Origin: Saccharopolyspora spinosa NRRL 18395
GTDB taxonomy: Bacteria > Actinomycetota > Actinomycetes > Mycobacteriales > Pseudonocardiaceae
Direction: 5' to 3'
DNA length: 64,000 bases
Assembly: GCF_000194155.1 (NCBI RefSeq)
Contig: NZ_GL877878.1
Coordinates: 2,244,189 to 2,308,188 of the forward strand
Shown: in pieces, positions 37,145-45,779 of the stretch
Layout: each line of letters opens with the position of its first letter
Numbering within the stretch: the stretch's first letter is position 1
Position numbers and translations under genes: made by a program
Notes under the pieces: model-generated
The model's input: the letters and a program-made list of their open reading frames with translations, nothing else
Databases searched by the model: none
Told to the model about the DNA's origin: nothing

Positions 37145-38752
37145 CTACGACTTGTTGAGCCAGAGCCCTTCGAACGGAAGTGCCTGCTGGGTCACCGTGT
37201 CAAGTCCCTGGTATCCGGCGACGGAGCCCTTGAGCACCAAGCTGGGGCGCAACCACACGGTCGGAATGACGGGCAGTTCAGCACTGAGCCAGTTCTGGAA
37301 CTCGTCCAGTGCCGCGGCCTGACCGGCTGCATCCGTTGCCGTCTGGTATTTGGTGAGAGCTGACTTGGCAACATCCGTGGACCATCCGCCGCCGTAGGCG
37401 CCCGAGGCGATGAAGAATTGCATGGTGGTATCTGCTGTGGTGCCGTTCGCGCTGATGTTCTGGTAGGCCAACTCGTACTTCCCACCCAGAACGTCGTTCA
37501 CCCACGCGCCCTGATCAAGCGCCTGCAGATCGAATTTGATACCGATCTTAGCCACCTCTGCCTGCATGGCTTGGACCGTATTTGCCAGGGTGTCGTCGCC
37601 GGTAGGATAGATCACCTTGATCGTGGCGCCGTCCTTGTATGACGAGGCTGCGAGCAGTTGTTTAGCCGCTTCGATGTCGCCGCCTTTGACTGGAGCGGGA
37701 TGTGCGGAACCGAGAACTGAAGCCGGGACGAACGTCGCGGTCGGCTTGTCGCCCGGGCCTCTAAGTCCCTTGACGATGGCTTCACGGTCAATCGCCATCG
37801 AGATGGCCTGGCGGACCTTCACGTCGCTGAGCGGACCCGTCCGTCCGTTGATGAAGAACATCTCGGTAGCGGCCGCGGCGGTGTTCACGATGTTCGCGCC
37901 GGTAAGGCTGGGGATCGATGCCTCCGGAGCGAACGGGATCGCCTGGACAGTCTTGGCCTGGAACGCCGAAGTCAGCGCGTTGTTGTTGTTGAACACCTGG
38001 AAATCGAGAGTGTCTATATATGGTTTGCCGCTATCCCAGTAGTTCGGGTTCTTCTTGAGCTGAATAGAAACACCCGGCTGGCGAGAAATGAACATGTACG
38101 GTCCCGTACCGACGGGCTTCTGCAAGTATTCGCTCTTGCTCTTCCCGCCGAAGTTTGCCGGGATGATGGCAGCGCGGGGGAATGACAACAGCGCCTCGAG
38201 GTTCGGCGTAGGCCGAACTAGCGTAAGGTCAACCTTGTCTTCGCCACTTGCCTTCTCAGAGGTGATGATCTCCTTGTAAAGGGATCCGTACGCCGAGCCC
38301 GCCTTGGCCTGCTCGATCGAGAACACCACATCCTCGGGCGTGATGGGCGTACCGTCCGAGAACTTCAGACCCTTTCGGAGCGTGACGGTGGCCGTCTTGC
38401 CGTCGGCGGACCGCGTCAAGCTCTCCGCGAGCGCGGGGACTACCTTGTGGTCGTAATCCTTGAACAGTTGGGCGTTGAGGTTGGCGAGGATCATGGACGT
38501 CGTGTCGCCCGATCCGTCATACGGATTCAGGGAGGTGATGTCGATGGTCAGTCCAACATCCAGAGTTCCACCCTGAACCGGCGTGCCGGTGGCACCGTTC
38601 GTGTCGTTACTGGAGTTTCCCGCGCATGCACTCGCCACAACCGCGACAAGCGCCACCATCGCCACTAGCAGCGGCATTCTTCGCTTCGAGTTCCCGACAG
38701 CGTCTCGGTCTCGTTCGACTGAGCGCATGGGCCAGAGTTGGTTGTCAGTCAC
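37145..38752 (-). CDS. Peptide ABC transporter substrate-binding lipoprotein (DppA type)
   Basis: A 535-aa extracytoplasmic binding protein of SBP family 5. The signal peptide ends in a lipobox, VASAC, with Cys43 as the lipid anchor, followed by a Ser/Asn-rich linker. Family landmarks are LTIDITSLNPYDG, GLKFSDGTPITPEDVVFS, VGTGPYMF and KVRQAISMAIDREAIV. It would capture a peptide or amino-acid-like solute. The start is GTG at 38752; ATG at 38728 is an alternative, and neither has a strong ribosome binding site. It is first in the transporter operon and follows the monooxygenase on the same strand. Confidence 0.92.
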   Translation of the reverse strand: MTDNQLWPMRSVERDRDAVGNSKRRMPLLVAMVALVAVVASACAGNSSNDTNGATGTPVQGGTLDVGLTIDITSLNPYDGSGDTTSMILANLNAQLFKDYDHKVVPALAESLTRSADGKTATVTLRKGLKFSDGTPITPEDVVFSIEQAKAGSAYGSLYKEIITSEKASGEDKVDLTLVRPTPNLEALLSFPRAAIIPANFGGKSKSEYLQKPVGTGPYMFISRQPGVSIQLKKNPNYWDSGKPYIDTLDFQVFNNNNALTSAFQAKTVQAIPFAPEASIPSLTGANIVNTAAAATEMFFINGRTGPLSDVKVRQAISMAIDREAIVKGLRGPGDKPTATFVPASVLGSAHPAPVKGGDIEAAKQLLAASSYKDGATIKVIYPTGDDTLANTVQAMQAEVAKIGIKFDLQALDQGAWVNDVLGGKYELAYQNISANGTTADTTMQFFIASGAYGGGWSTDVAKSALTKYQTATDAAGQAAALDEFQNWLSAELPVIPTVWLRPSLVLKGSVAGYQGLDTVTQQALPFEGLWLNKS

Positions 38753-38836
38753 GGCCGATCGATCCTGCTTCCTTGGAACGGTGTACCCGAGAGATCCGGC
38801 TACGGCTGGCGATGTGGGGTGAGCTCTCGCCCTCGG

Positions 38837-40519
38837 TTAGGACAAGTTCATTGACGGCTGGGGCTCTCGGGTCGGGCTGCTGAGCGTCAGCCCAGTGCTG
38901 TAGCCCGAGTCGCGCTCAGTGGTCCAGCGCTCGCGATAGGTGGGCATGCCGCCCGGGTACTGCAGCAGCTGTCGGTGCTTGCCGGGGATGTTGCCCGCAT
39001 TGAACCAGCTCGAAGCCAGTTTGAAGAGAGTCTGGTCGTGAATTTCCTCGATTTCCGCGGTCCAGGCCACGTCCGCCTCCTCCGTCGACTCGAAGCGGGT
39101 CACCGACTCCGCGCGCAGGAACTCGAACAAGTCGATCAGGAGATCTCCCTGCAGCTCCGCGGCCGTTGGTCCGTTGGAGAATCCGGCAGTACTCTGCGGT
39201 CCGTACACGAAGGCGAGGTTCGGGAAACCGTTGGTGAAGGCTCCGAGGTAGTTGTCGACGCCGTCACTCCACTTGTCCTTGAGGCTTTGACCGTCCGCGT
39301 TGCGGATGTCGATCGCGTTCATTGCTCCGGTGTTGTTGTCGTAGCCGGTGGCCAGAACAATCACGTCGAACTCGCGCTCCACTCCGTCGGCAGTCCGGAT
39401 TCCCCGCTCCGTGAACTCCTGGATGGGCGTATCCCCGACGGCGACGATGTCCACGTTGCTCTGACTCATGACTTCGTAGTAGTTCTGTTGCAGCGAAGGA
39501 CGCTTCGCGCCGAAGGGGTGCGGCGGCTCGCTCGGTGCCAGGAGTTCGATCTTGGCCGGATCTGTGATGTAGCGGCGGACTTCGTTCTTCCAGAACTCGT
39601 ACGCGAAGGCATTGGACTTCGCGTCGAACAACGTGTCGGCGAAGTTGCCCATCCAGAAGCTGAATCCGCCCTCGTCCCAGAGCTTGCTGTAGACGTCCTC
39701 GCGCACCTCGGGCGTCACGTCGACGGCGTTGCGCGGATCGAACTCGTAGTCGACCGCACCGAACGTCTTGGTGACCATGTCGTATCGCTCCGGGAGCGAC
39801 CGCTTGATCTTTGCGCGACCCTCGACGTCGAGGTCCTTCTGCCGCATGGGCAGGGCCAGGTTGGGGGTCCGCTGAAACACGGTGAGCTTCTCCGCGACCG
39901 AGCCAGCCTCCTGGATCATCTGAACACCGCTTGCTCCGGTGCCGATGACGGCGACCCGCTTGCCGGACAGCTCGATGTCGTCGCGCCAGCGTGACGTGTG
40001 CACTAGTGTGCCGGTGTAGCGATCGGTATTGGCGAAGTTGGGCTCGTACGGCTCGACCGTCGACCCGGTCGCAAAGACCAGGAATCGGGTGGTCAGGACA
40101 TCGCCGGGTTCGGTCTCGACCGTCCACGAGTCGGTGGAAGAGTCAAATCGGGATGCAGTGACCTTCGTGTTGAACCGGCAGTCTCTGCGAAGATCAAGCT
40201 TCGAGTCGATGTAGTCGAAGTACGCGCGCACCTCGGTGTGGTCGGGGAACATCTGCGAGTAGTCCCAGTCACTCCACAGCTCTTCGTCGGTGAACTGGTA
40301 GAGGGCTCCGTGGCTGTCGACTCGTGCACCGGGGTATCGAATCGCGTTCCACACGCCTCCGAGATCACTACCGGCCTCGAGGAGAACGACGGAGAAGCCT
40401 CGCTCACGAAGCCTGCGTAGCTGGTAGACGCCCGAGAAGCCGGCGCCAACGATGATGACGTCGTAGTCGATCCCAGCTGCGGAGGCAGAGTCGTCGTGAC
40501 TGGCGGGACTAGCTGTCAT
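38837..40519 (-). CDS. Baeyer-Villiger-type flavin monooxygenase
   Basis: A 560-aa FAD/NADPH enzyme. The FAD motif is VIIVGAGFSGVYQLRRL, then GGVWNAIRYPGARVDS, and the NADPH motif is VAVIGTGASGVQMI. Between them, around residues 167-178, YTGTLVHTSRWRDD fits the type I fingerprint FxGxxxHxxxW(P/D), with Tyr for Phe and Arg for Pro. FATGS and VLATGYDNNTGA are also present. It would insert oxygen next to a ketone carbonyl to give an ester or lactone. Divergent from the ACAD-CoA-transferase operon and upstream of the peptide transporter on the same strand. The ketone is unknown. Confidence 0.87.
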   Translation of the reverse strand: MTASPASHDDSASAAGIDYDVIIVGAGFSGVYQLRRLRERGFSVVLLEAGSDLGGVWNAIRYPGARVDSHGALYQFTDEELWSDWDYSQMFPDHTEVRAYFDYIDSKLDLRRDCRFNTKVTASRFDSSTDSWTVETEPGDVLTTRFLVFATGSTVEPYEPNFANTDRYTGTLVHTSRWRDDIELSGKRVAVIGTGASGVQMIQEAGSVAEKLTVFQRTPNLALPMRQKDLDVEGRAKIKRSLPERYDMVTKTFGAVDYEFDPRNAVDVTPEVREDVYSKLWDEGGFSFWMGNFADTLFDAKSNAFAYEFWKNEVRRYITDPAKIELLAPSEPPHPFGAKRPSLQQNYYEVMSQSNVDIVAVGDTPIQEFTERGIRTADGVEREFDVIVLATGYDNNTGAMNAIDIRNADGQSLKDKWSDGVDNYLGAFTNGFPNLAFVYGPQSTAGFSNGPTAAELQGDLLIDLFEFLRAESVTRFESTEEADVAWTAEIEEIHDQTLFKLASSWFNAGNIPGKHRQLLQYPGGMPTYRERWTTERDSGYSTGLTLSSPTREPQPSMNLS

Positions 40520-40997
40520 TGTTCAAACCTTTCGGGGATTCTCCAGGAGGCGCTGGGCGCCCGGAGGGGAAGTGAGTTCGAACTCCTCGATCGACGCGGA
40601 TCCCACGGCGCTCTGGTGTGGCACGGACCATACTCACCGGCACGGCGAATCCGCAATAGCGGAGCCGATTGCCTATATCCGTACCTTGCCTCGGCCGGCC
40701 GGCTCGGTGGGCGGCCAGCACTCTACGTAGACAAGGATTTCGTTACGCTATTGCGTAAGACGATGATTGTCGCCTACGCTCGCCGAACCTGCGTCGGGGC
40801 CCGCACGACCGGCCCGGGTCAACCTTCGTCGGTAGGAGGGGCCACGGACGAACGCCGTCACTGGATGCCTGGTCACGTCGCCGTCATCGCGGTGGACCTG
40901 AGCGGGTCTCTCAGCGAACGCCGTCCCGGCTTTGCCCAGTCCGATAGCCCACCGTCGTGCGCAACAACCCGCTACCGCTCCCCCGAGGACGTCACTG
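40520..40997. promoter_or_regulatory. Divergent intergenic region, monooxygenase / acyl-CoA dehydrogenase operon
   Basis: About 480 bases between two divergent operons. An open frame crosses it on the plus strand, but its composition and lack of a ribosome binding site argue against a gene. It must contain both promoters; AT-richer runs lie around 40660-40760. No operator could be defined by eye. Confidence 0.4.
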
Positions 40998-42143
40998 ATG
41001 ACCTTTCGCCCTATCCAGCCGACCGACCATGAACGCCTGCTTCGGTCGGCCGTTCGGGAATTCCTGAGAACCGCCCTCCCACCGGGCTACCGGCCGAGAC
41101 TGGCCTTCGCCTCGGCACATGACCCTGACTTCACCCGGGCCCTAGCGGCACGCGGCTGGGTGGGCATGACGATCCCGAAAAAATACGGGGGCGCCGGTGC
41201 CCCGTACATGGATCGTTACATCGTCGCCGAGGAACTTCTCGCCGCTGGCGCGCCGATCGGTGCCCACTGGGCAGCCGACCGGCAGACGGCGTCGATGATC
41301 CTGAAGTACGGAACGGAGGACCAACGGAGGACCTACCTGCCGAAGATCGCCTCGGGTGAGTGGTACTTCTCGGTGGGGATGAGCGAACCGGACTCCGGCT
41401 CCGATCTCGCCTCGGTGCGGACCACGGCCCGTCGCGATGACGCCGGGGGATGGATCGTCAACGGGACGAAGGTGTGGACGACCCACGCGCACCTCAACCA
41501 CTTCATGCTGACCCTGTGCCGGACCTCCGCACACGAGGATAGGCACCACGGTCTCTCCCAGATGATCGTGGACCTTAAGGCTCCGGGAGTCACCGTGCGT
41601 CCGATCGAGTTCATCGATGGGAGTGACGACTTCAACGAGGTTGTCCTCGAGGACGTCCATGTGGCAGACACGAACGTCCTGGGTGACGTCGGCGCAGGGT
41701 GGCAACAGGCGACGTCGGAGCTGGCGTACGAGCGCTCGGGTCCCGATCGGTACCTGACCGTGATGGCCCCGCTGATCGAATTCGTCCGCAGGACCGTCGA
41801 CCGCGGAGGAAACGCACGCCAGGCAGAGGCCATCGGAGGAATCGCCGCGAAGCTCTGGGGCGTCCGACAGCTCGGGCTCGCGGTCGCGAGGTCGATCGAC
41901 GAGGGTGCGATGCCGTCTGCGGAGGCCGCCCTGGTGAAGGACCTCGGAACAGCGCTGGAGCAGGAGATCGTCGAGACCCTGCGGGAAGTCGCGGGCGTCG
42001 AGCTGGATCCGACCTCGGACGACCTCTTCGAGAACCTGTTGGCCGAGGCGGTCGCGACCGGACCGTCGTTCACGATACGCGGGGGCACCACCGAAGTGAT
42101 GAGAAGTGTCGCTGCAAAGGGATTGGAGGGCGTTCGGTGGTGA
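40998..42143 (+). CDS. Acyl-CoA dehydrogenase
   Basis: A 381-aa FAD enzyme. N-terminal helices include FTRALAARGWVGMTIPKKYGGAGAPYMDRYIVAEELLAAG. The FAD/substrate segment is FSVGMSEPDSGSDLASVRTTA and KVWTTHAHLNHFMLTLCRT follows. The C-terminus has SFTIRGGTTEVMRSVAAKGLEG, the usual ACAD ending. It is the large partner of a pair: the next gene encodes a more divergent ACAD, and such pairs (as in mycobacterial steroid degradation) often form heterotetramers. GAGGA precedes the ATG. Confidence 0.9.
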   Translation: MTFRPIQPTDHERLLRSAVREFLRTALPPGYRPRLAFASAHDPDFTRALAARGWVGMTIPKKYGGAGAPYMDRYIVAEELLAAGAPIGAHWAADRQTASMILKYGTEDQRRTYLPKIASGEWYFSVGMSEPDSGSDLASVRTTARRDDAGGWIVNGTKVWTTHAHLNHFMLTLCRTSAHEDRHHGLSQMIVDLKAPGVTVRPIEFIDGSDDFNEVVLEDVHVADTNVLGDVGAGWQQATSELAYERSGPDRYLTVMAPLIEFVRRTVDRGGNARQAEAIGGIAAKLWGVRQLGLAVARSIDEGAMPSAEAALVKDLGTALEQEIVETLREVAGVELDPTSDDLFENLLAEAVATGPSFTIRGGTTEVMRSVAAKGLEGVRW

Positions 42144-43198
42144 CCTCATGGAGTGAGTGCCAGCGCGATGCAGACACGGTTCGCGAGACCGTCTCATCGC
42201 TCCTGGCCAACGTTGGCTCTCGCGACGGCGAAGTGTCCGACACGGGCTTCGGCCCCGAGTGGGACGCGCTCTTCGAGGGTGGGTATCTTTTCGTGCCCTC
42301 TGACGGCCACGACGGCGGGACCCTCGTCGAAGCGCTGGCCGTGGTGGAGGAGGCCGGACGGCATGCTGTCCGAGGGCCGGTCGCCGAGAACGGAATTCTT
42401 GCCGGGTGGCTGCTCGACCAGAGCAACCTTCCCGTCCCTGTCGAGCCACTGACCTACGCTCCGGCCCCCCTGGTGCGCGTGGACCGCGGCCGTCTCACGG
42501 GGACGGTCTACAAGGTGCCCTGGGCCCAGGACGTGGACCGCATTGTCCTGCTTCTCGAGTTGCCCGATGGCCCCGTCGTGGCGTCGCTCGACCCGCATGA
42601 GGCGACGATCGTGGCAGGCCGCAACCTTGCCGGCGAACGACGCGACACCGTCGTGCTCGACGGTGCCGCCGCCCTCATTCACGAGCTGCCACGCCCGGCC
42701 GCCGCCGAGGAACTGCACGCCCGTGCAGCGCTCACCCGTGCGGCACTGATGACCGGCGCAGCGGCGCGAGCCGTTGAGCTCACCTTTCAGTACACGAAGG
42801 ATCGTGTGCAGTTCGGTCGACCGATCATCCGGTTCCAGCCCGTTCAGGCACATCTGGTCCAGGCGGCGCAATACGTCCGAGCCGCACAGGTCGCGACTAG
42901 GAGTGCCGCGCTCGCGATGACCTTCTCACCGGACGGCAGCTCCACCGAGGCCGCAGCAGCCAAGATCGTGTCGTCACACGCGGCGGGACTGATCGCGGCG
43001 GCGACCCACCAGGCCACCGGAGCCATCGGGATGACCAAGGAGTACGAGCTCGGGCACCTCACCCTGCGGCTCTGGAGCTGGCGGGACGAATACGGCTCTG
43101 AGGCCTTCTGGTCACGCTGGTTGGGCGAAAACGTGCTAGCGGCCGGCGCGGACGCGACCTGGCCGCTGATCGCCGGTCAGTCCCCCGAGCCGCTATGA
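42140..43198 (+). CDS. Acyl-CoA dehydrogenase, second (divergent) subunit
   Basis: A 352-aa protein with an ACAD fold that is weaker at the active site than its neighbour. The C-terminal helical domain is clear: FQYTKDRVQFGRPIIRFQPVQAHLVQAA, AAAAKIVSSHAAGLIAAATHQATGAIGMTKEYELG. The middle FAD loops are poorly conserved, as in the non-catalytic member of heteromeric ACADs. It starts GTG GTG; I take 42140, whose GTGA overlaps the stop of the first ACAD, and GGAGGG precedes it. It also overlaps the CoA-transferase start (ATGA). Confidence 0.86.
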   Translation: MTSWSECQRDADTVRETVSSLLANVGSRDGEVSDTGFGPEWDALFEGGYLFVPSDGHDGGTLVEALAVVEEAGRHAVRGPVAENGILAGWLLDQSNLPVPVEPLTYAPAPLVRVDRGRLTGTVYKVPWAQDVDRIVLLLELPDGPVVASLDPHEATIVAGRNLAGERRDTVVLDGAAALIHELPRPAAAEELHARAALTRAALMTGAAARAVELTFQYTKDRVQFGRPIIRFQPVQAHLVQAAQYVRAAQVATRSAALAMTFSPDGSSTEAAAAKIVSSHAAGLIAAATHQATGAIGMTKEYELGHLTLRLWSWRDEYGSEAFWSRWLGENVLAAGADATWPLIAGQSPEPL

Positions 43199-44370
43199 GT
43201 GCCGCCGATCGTGGACCGCTCAGCGGGTTGCGCGTCGTCGACATGAGCACGACGCTAATGGGCCCGTACTGTGGCCTGCTGCTCGCCCAGCTCGGTGCAG
43301 ACGTCATCAAGGTGGAGCGTCCGGGTGGCGACATCGTCAGGGACATCAGTGATCGATCCGGACACGGCCTCGGAGACTTCTACCTGAATTTCAACCGCGG
43401 CAAGCGCAGCGTCGTCCTCGATGTGAGCAACGACGCTGACGCCGCGATCCTCAGGGAGATGATCGCCGACGCCGACGTGTTCAGCCACAACCTGCGCCCC
43501 GCCTCGGCGCGGAAGCTGGGCCTGTCGTACGACTCTCTCGCATCGTCGAATCCAGGCCTGGTCTACTGCTCGATGCACGGATTCGATCAGCGCGGGCCGT
43601 GGCGCGACAAGCCCGCCTACGACGACACGATCCAAGCCGCAGCAGGGATCGCCGCGATGCAGGGTGGCACGACCGGTGCTCCTCCGATGTACGTCAAGAG
43701 CCCGATCGCCGACAAGACAGTGGGTGTCTTTGCGGTCATCGGCGTCCTGACGGCCCTTTACGAACGAGCCAGCTCTGGTCTCGGGCAAGAGGTGTCGGTG
43801 CCGATGTACGAGACGATGGTCGCGTTCACTGCAATGGACCAGCAGGGCGGCACCGTGTTCGATCCCCCGTTGGGGCCGAAGGGGTACGCGCGCATGGAAT
43901 CACCGCACCGGCGGCCGTACCAGACGGCAGACGGCTACATCGCAGTTATGGTCTACACCGACCGCCAGTGGGCGAGCTTCTTCACCCTGATCGAGCGACC
44001 TGACCTGCTGGCCGATGATCGGCTGCTGACGATCGGCGGTCGGACCGAGAACATCGACGAGCTCTATGCCCTTGTGGCCGAGGTGCTTCCCACCCGCACG
44101 ACCGAGGACTGGTTGCACATCCTCGACTCGTTGGACATCCCGGCCGCACCCGTCATGAGCATCGATGAGGTCGTCAAGACGCCGCAATCGATCGCCAGCG
44201 GTGTCTTCGAGTCCGTCGACCACCCGGTGCTCGGACTGCTCCGACAGCCCGGAATGCCGGTGACCTTCGGTCGTACACCGCCGGCGCCCGCCGGGCCGGC
44301 GGTGCTCCTGGGGGCGGATTCCGCCGCGATCAGGGACCACTACGACCACAAGAGCGGTGCGCAGCGGTGA
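43195..44370 (+). CDS. Class III CoA-transferase (CaiB/BaiF family)
   Basis: A 391-aa enzyme that moves CoA between acids. It begins GPLSGLRVVDMSTTLMGPYCGLLLAQLGADVIKVERPGGD, the family hallmark, then FNRGKRSVVLDV, and the catalytic Asp lies in KPAYDDTIQAAAG. YQTADGYIAVMVYTDRQW is typical of the small domain. It would activate the acid released in the pathway, bringing it to the CoA level for the ACADs. Four-base overlaps on both sides show coupling. Confidence 0.93.
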   Translation: MSAADRGPLSGLRVVDMSTTLMGPYCGLLLAQLGADVIKVERPGGDIVRDISDRSGHGLGDFYLNFNRGKRSVVLDVSNDADAAILREMIADADVFSHNLRPASARKLGLSYDSLASSNPGLVYCSMHGFDQRGPWRDKPAYDDTIQAAAGIAAMQGGTTGAPPMYVKSPIADKTVGVFAVIGVLTALYERASSGLGQEVSVPMYETMVAFTAMDQQGGTVFDPPLGPKGYARMESPHRRPYQTADGYIAVMVYTDRQWASFFTLIERPDLLADDRLLTIGGRTENIDELYALVAEVLPTRTTEDWLHILDSLDIPAAPVMSIDEVVKTPQSIASGVFESVDHPVLGLLRQPGMPVTFGRTPPAPAGPAVLLGADSAAIRDHYDHKSGAQR

Positions 44371-45158
44371 GTGCGTCGCCAGTCCGCATCGAGTGGGCGG
44401 GTGCGGTGGCCACCGTCATCCTCGACCGCCCGAAACAGCGCAACGCCCTCGACCATGCCACGAAGGGCGCCCTGCGCCTGGCGCTGGAGGCGGTCGGTGA
44501 TGCCCCCTCCGTCCGCGCGGTGGTGCTCACCGGCGTGGGGCCCGCGTTCTGCGCGGGCCAGGACTTGGGCGAGCACGCCGCGGCGCTGGAGGCCGACGCC
44601 GGCGCAGCGTGTGACACCGTGGCCCGAGACTACAACCCGATCGTCCAGCAGATCGTATCGATGCCGAAGCCCGTGATCGCTGCCGTTTGCGGTGCGTGCG
44701 TCGGCGCCGGGCTGGGCCTAGCGCTGGCCTGCGACCTCCGCGTCTTCTCCGAGGACGCGTCGCTGGGCACGGCCTTCAGCGCCATCGGCCTCACCTGCGA
44801 CACAGGGCTGTCAGCCACGCTCGTCAGGTCCGTCGGTCTGGCCAGGGCCAAGGAGCTCGTGCTGCTGGCCAAGCCCTTCTCCGCCCAGGACGCGGTCAGC
44901 TGGGGCATCGCCGCGACGATCGTGCCGGACGGCGAGGTCGACGAGACCGCGCACCGGCTCGCCGCTCGGCTCGCCGCCGGACCAACGGCGGCGTACGCGG
45001 CGTCCAAGCTTGCCCTGGAGGAGGTCTCGACCCTGACGTTCGACCAAGCACTGTCGGCCGAGGCGCGGGCCCAGGCCGCGCTCTGTCTGACCCAGGACCA
45101 TCAAGACGCCGTCCGCTCTTTCCTGAACAAGCAGAAGCCGGTCTTCACCGGCCACTGA
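44367..45158 (+). CDS. Enoyl-CoA hydratase/isomerase, PaaG-like
   Basis: A 263-aa crotonase. AVATVILDRPKQRNALDHATKGAL opens the fold, the oxyanion hole is made by GPAFCAGQDL and GACVGAGLGLALACDLRVF, and the active-site helix is FSAIGLTCDTGLSATLVRSVGLARAKELVLLAKPF. The last resembles PaaG isomerases more than classical hydratases. The GTG start overlaps the CoA-transferase stop. It is the last intact gene of the operon and is followed by a hairpin. Confidence 0.88.
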   Translation: MSASPVRIEWAGAVATVILDRPKQRNALDHATKGALRLALEAVGDAPSVRAVVLTGVGPAFCAGQDLGEHAAALEADAGAACDTVARDYNPIVQQIVSMPKPVIAAVCGACVGAGLGLALACDLRVFSEDASLGTAFSAIGLTCDTGLSATLVRSVGLARAKELVLLAKPFSAQDAVSWGIAATIVPDGEVDETAHRLAARLAAGPTAAYAASKLALEEVSTLTFDQALSAEARAQAALCLTQDHQDAVRSFLNKQKPVFTGH

Positions 45159-45164
45159 CGATTT

Positions 45165-45202
45165 GACGAGGCCCTGACATCGATCGATTCCGGGGCCTCG
45201 TC
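45165..45202 (+). terminator. Hairpin after the enoyl-CoA hydratase gene
   Basis: GACGAGGCCC at 45165-45174 is complemented by GGGCCTCGTC at 45193-45202 with an 18-base loop, just after the stop. It likely ends the ACAD-ACAD-CoA-transferase-hydratase operon. Confidence 0.65.
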
Positions 45203-45246
45203 GTGCTCAGACCGCGCGCTCGACCTCGCATTCGTGCGAGGGCGGC

Positions 45247-45471
45247 GTGTGCGGTACCTGTCGCTCGTTCTCCGTGAGGCCGTCAGGCGCGCCGGCATCG
45301 CCCCGCACAGTCAACCTTCTGTGCGCCTCTGGCCTTACGGCGGTCGCTACCGCCCGTCGGCTCATCGCCTCGGGCGAGGTCGACCTGGTCATCGCGGGTG
45401 GGGTGGAGTCGATGACCCGGACCGCCTGGGTGGTCGAGAAGCCGGACAAGGCGTGGGCTTACTGGCGATGA
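45247..45471 (+). pseudogene. Thiolase fragment
   Basis: About 50 codons match the thiolase core around the nucleophile: [44 protein letters not shown]. Sequence before and after is unrelated, and a transposase fragment begins directly after. It was probably the next gene of the catabolic operon, destroyed by insertion and deletion. Confidence 0.7.
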
Positions 45472-45474
45472 TTG

Positions 45475-45616
45475 AGCACTCACGCCGCCGCATTCGCATC
45501 CTCGGCGCGACCCCACACCCGTCCGCCTCATGGGTGGTGCAGGCCGCCAAGAACTTGGTCATGAACCTCGAAGACGTTAGCGGCCGGGCCAGGTACATGA
45601 TCAGGGATCGGGACGG
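45475..45616 (+). pseudogene. Integrase-core transposase fragment
   Basis: The reading HSRRRIRILGATPHPSASWV, then QAAKNLVMNLED and ARYMIRDRDGK, matches the middle of rve-type transposases common in actinomycetes, including the second catalytic Asp in RDRD. It is truncated on both sides and marks the right edge of the catabolic island. Confidence 0.6.
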
Positions 45617-45620
45617 GAAG

Positions 45621-45779
45621 TTAGTTCGGGACCGAGACCTGGTTGAACGGGAGCATCGGTTCCAGCCAAGGAAAGACCACGAACAGCAGCAGCGCGATCA
45701 CGCCCAGGGCCAGTAGCAGCGCGAGCACCAACTTCGCGCCCAGCGGCCCGGGGAGGTGACGCCAGATCCAGCCGTACAT
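45621..45779 (-). CDS. Small membrane protein paired with class E sortase
   Basis: A 52-aa protein. It starts MYGWIWRHLPGP, then has one long hydrophobic helix (LVLALLLALGVIALLLFVVF) and ends PWLEPMLPFNQVSV. The ATG directly follows the sortase stop (TAGATG), so it is translated with it. Very similar short proteins with a GWIWRHLPG start sit next to sortase E genes in other actinomycetes, as far as I recall. The role is unknown; it may help anchor or assemble the sortase. Confidence 0.75.
   Translation of the reverse strand: MYGWIWRHLPGPLGAKLVLALLLALGVIALLLFVVFPWLEPMLPFNQVSVPN

Noticed and set aside
40496-41032. 178-codon plus-strand frame between monooxygenase and acyl-CoA dehydrogenase
   Set aside because: There is no ribosome binding site, no domain and it overlaps both real genes; it is probably just the divergent promoter region.
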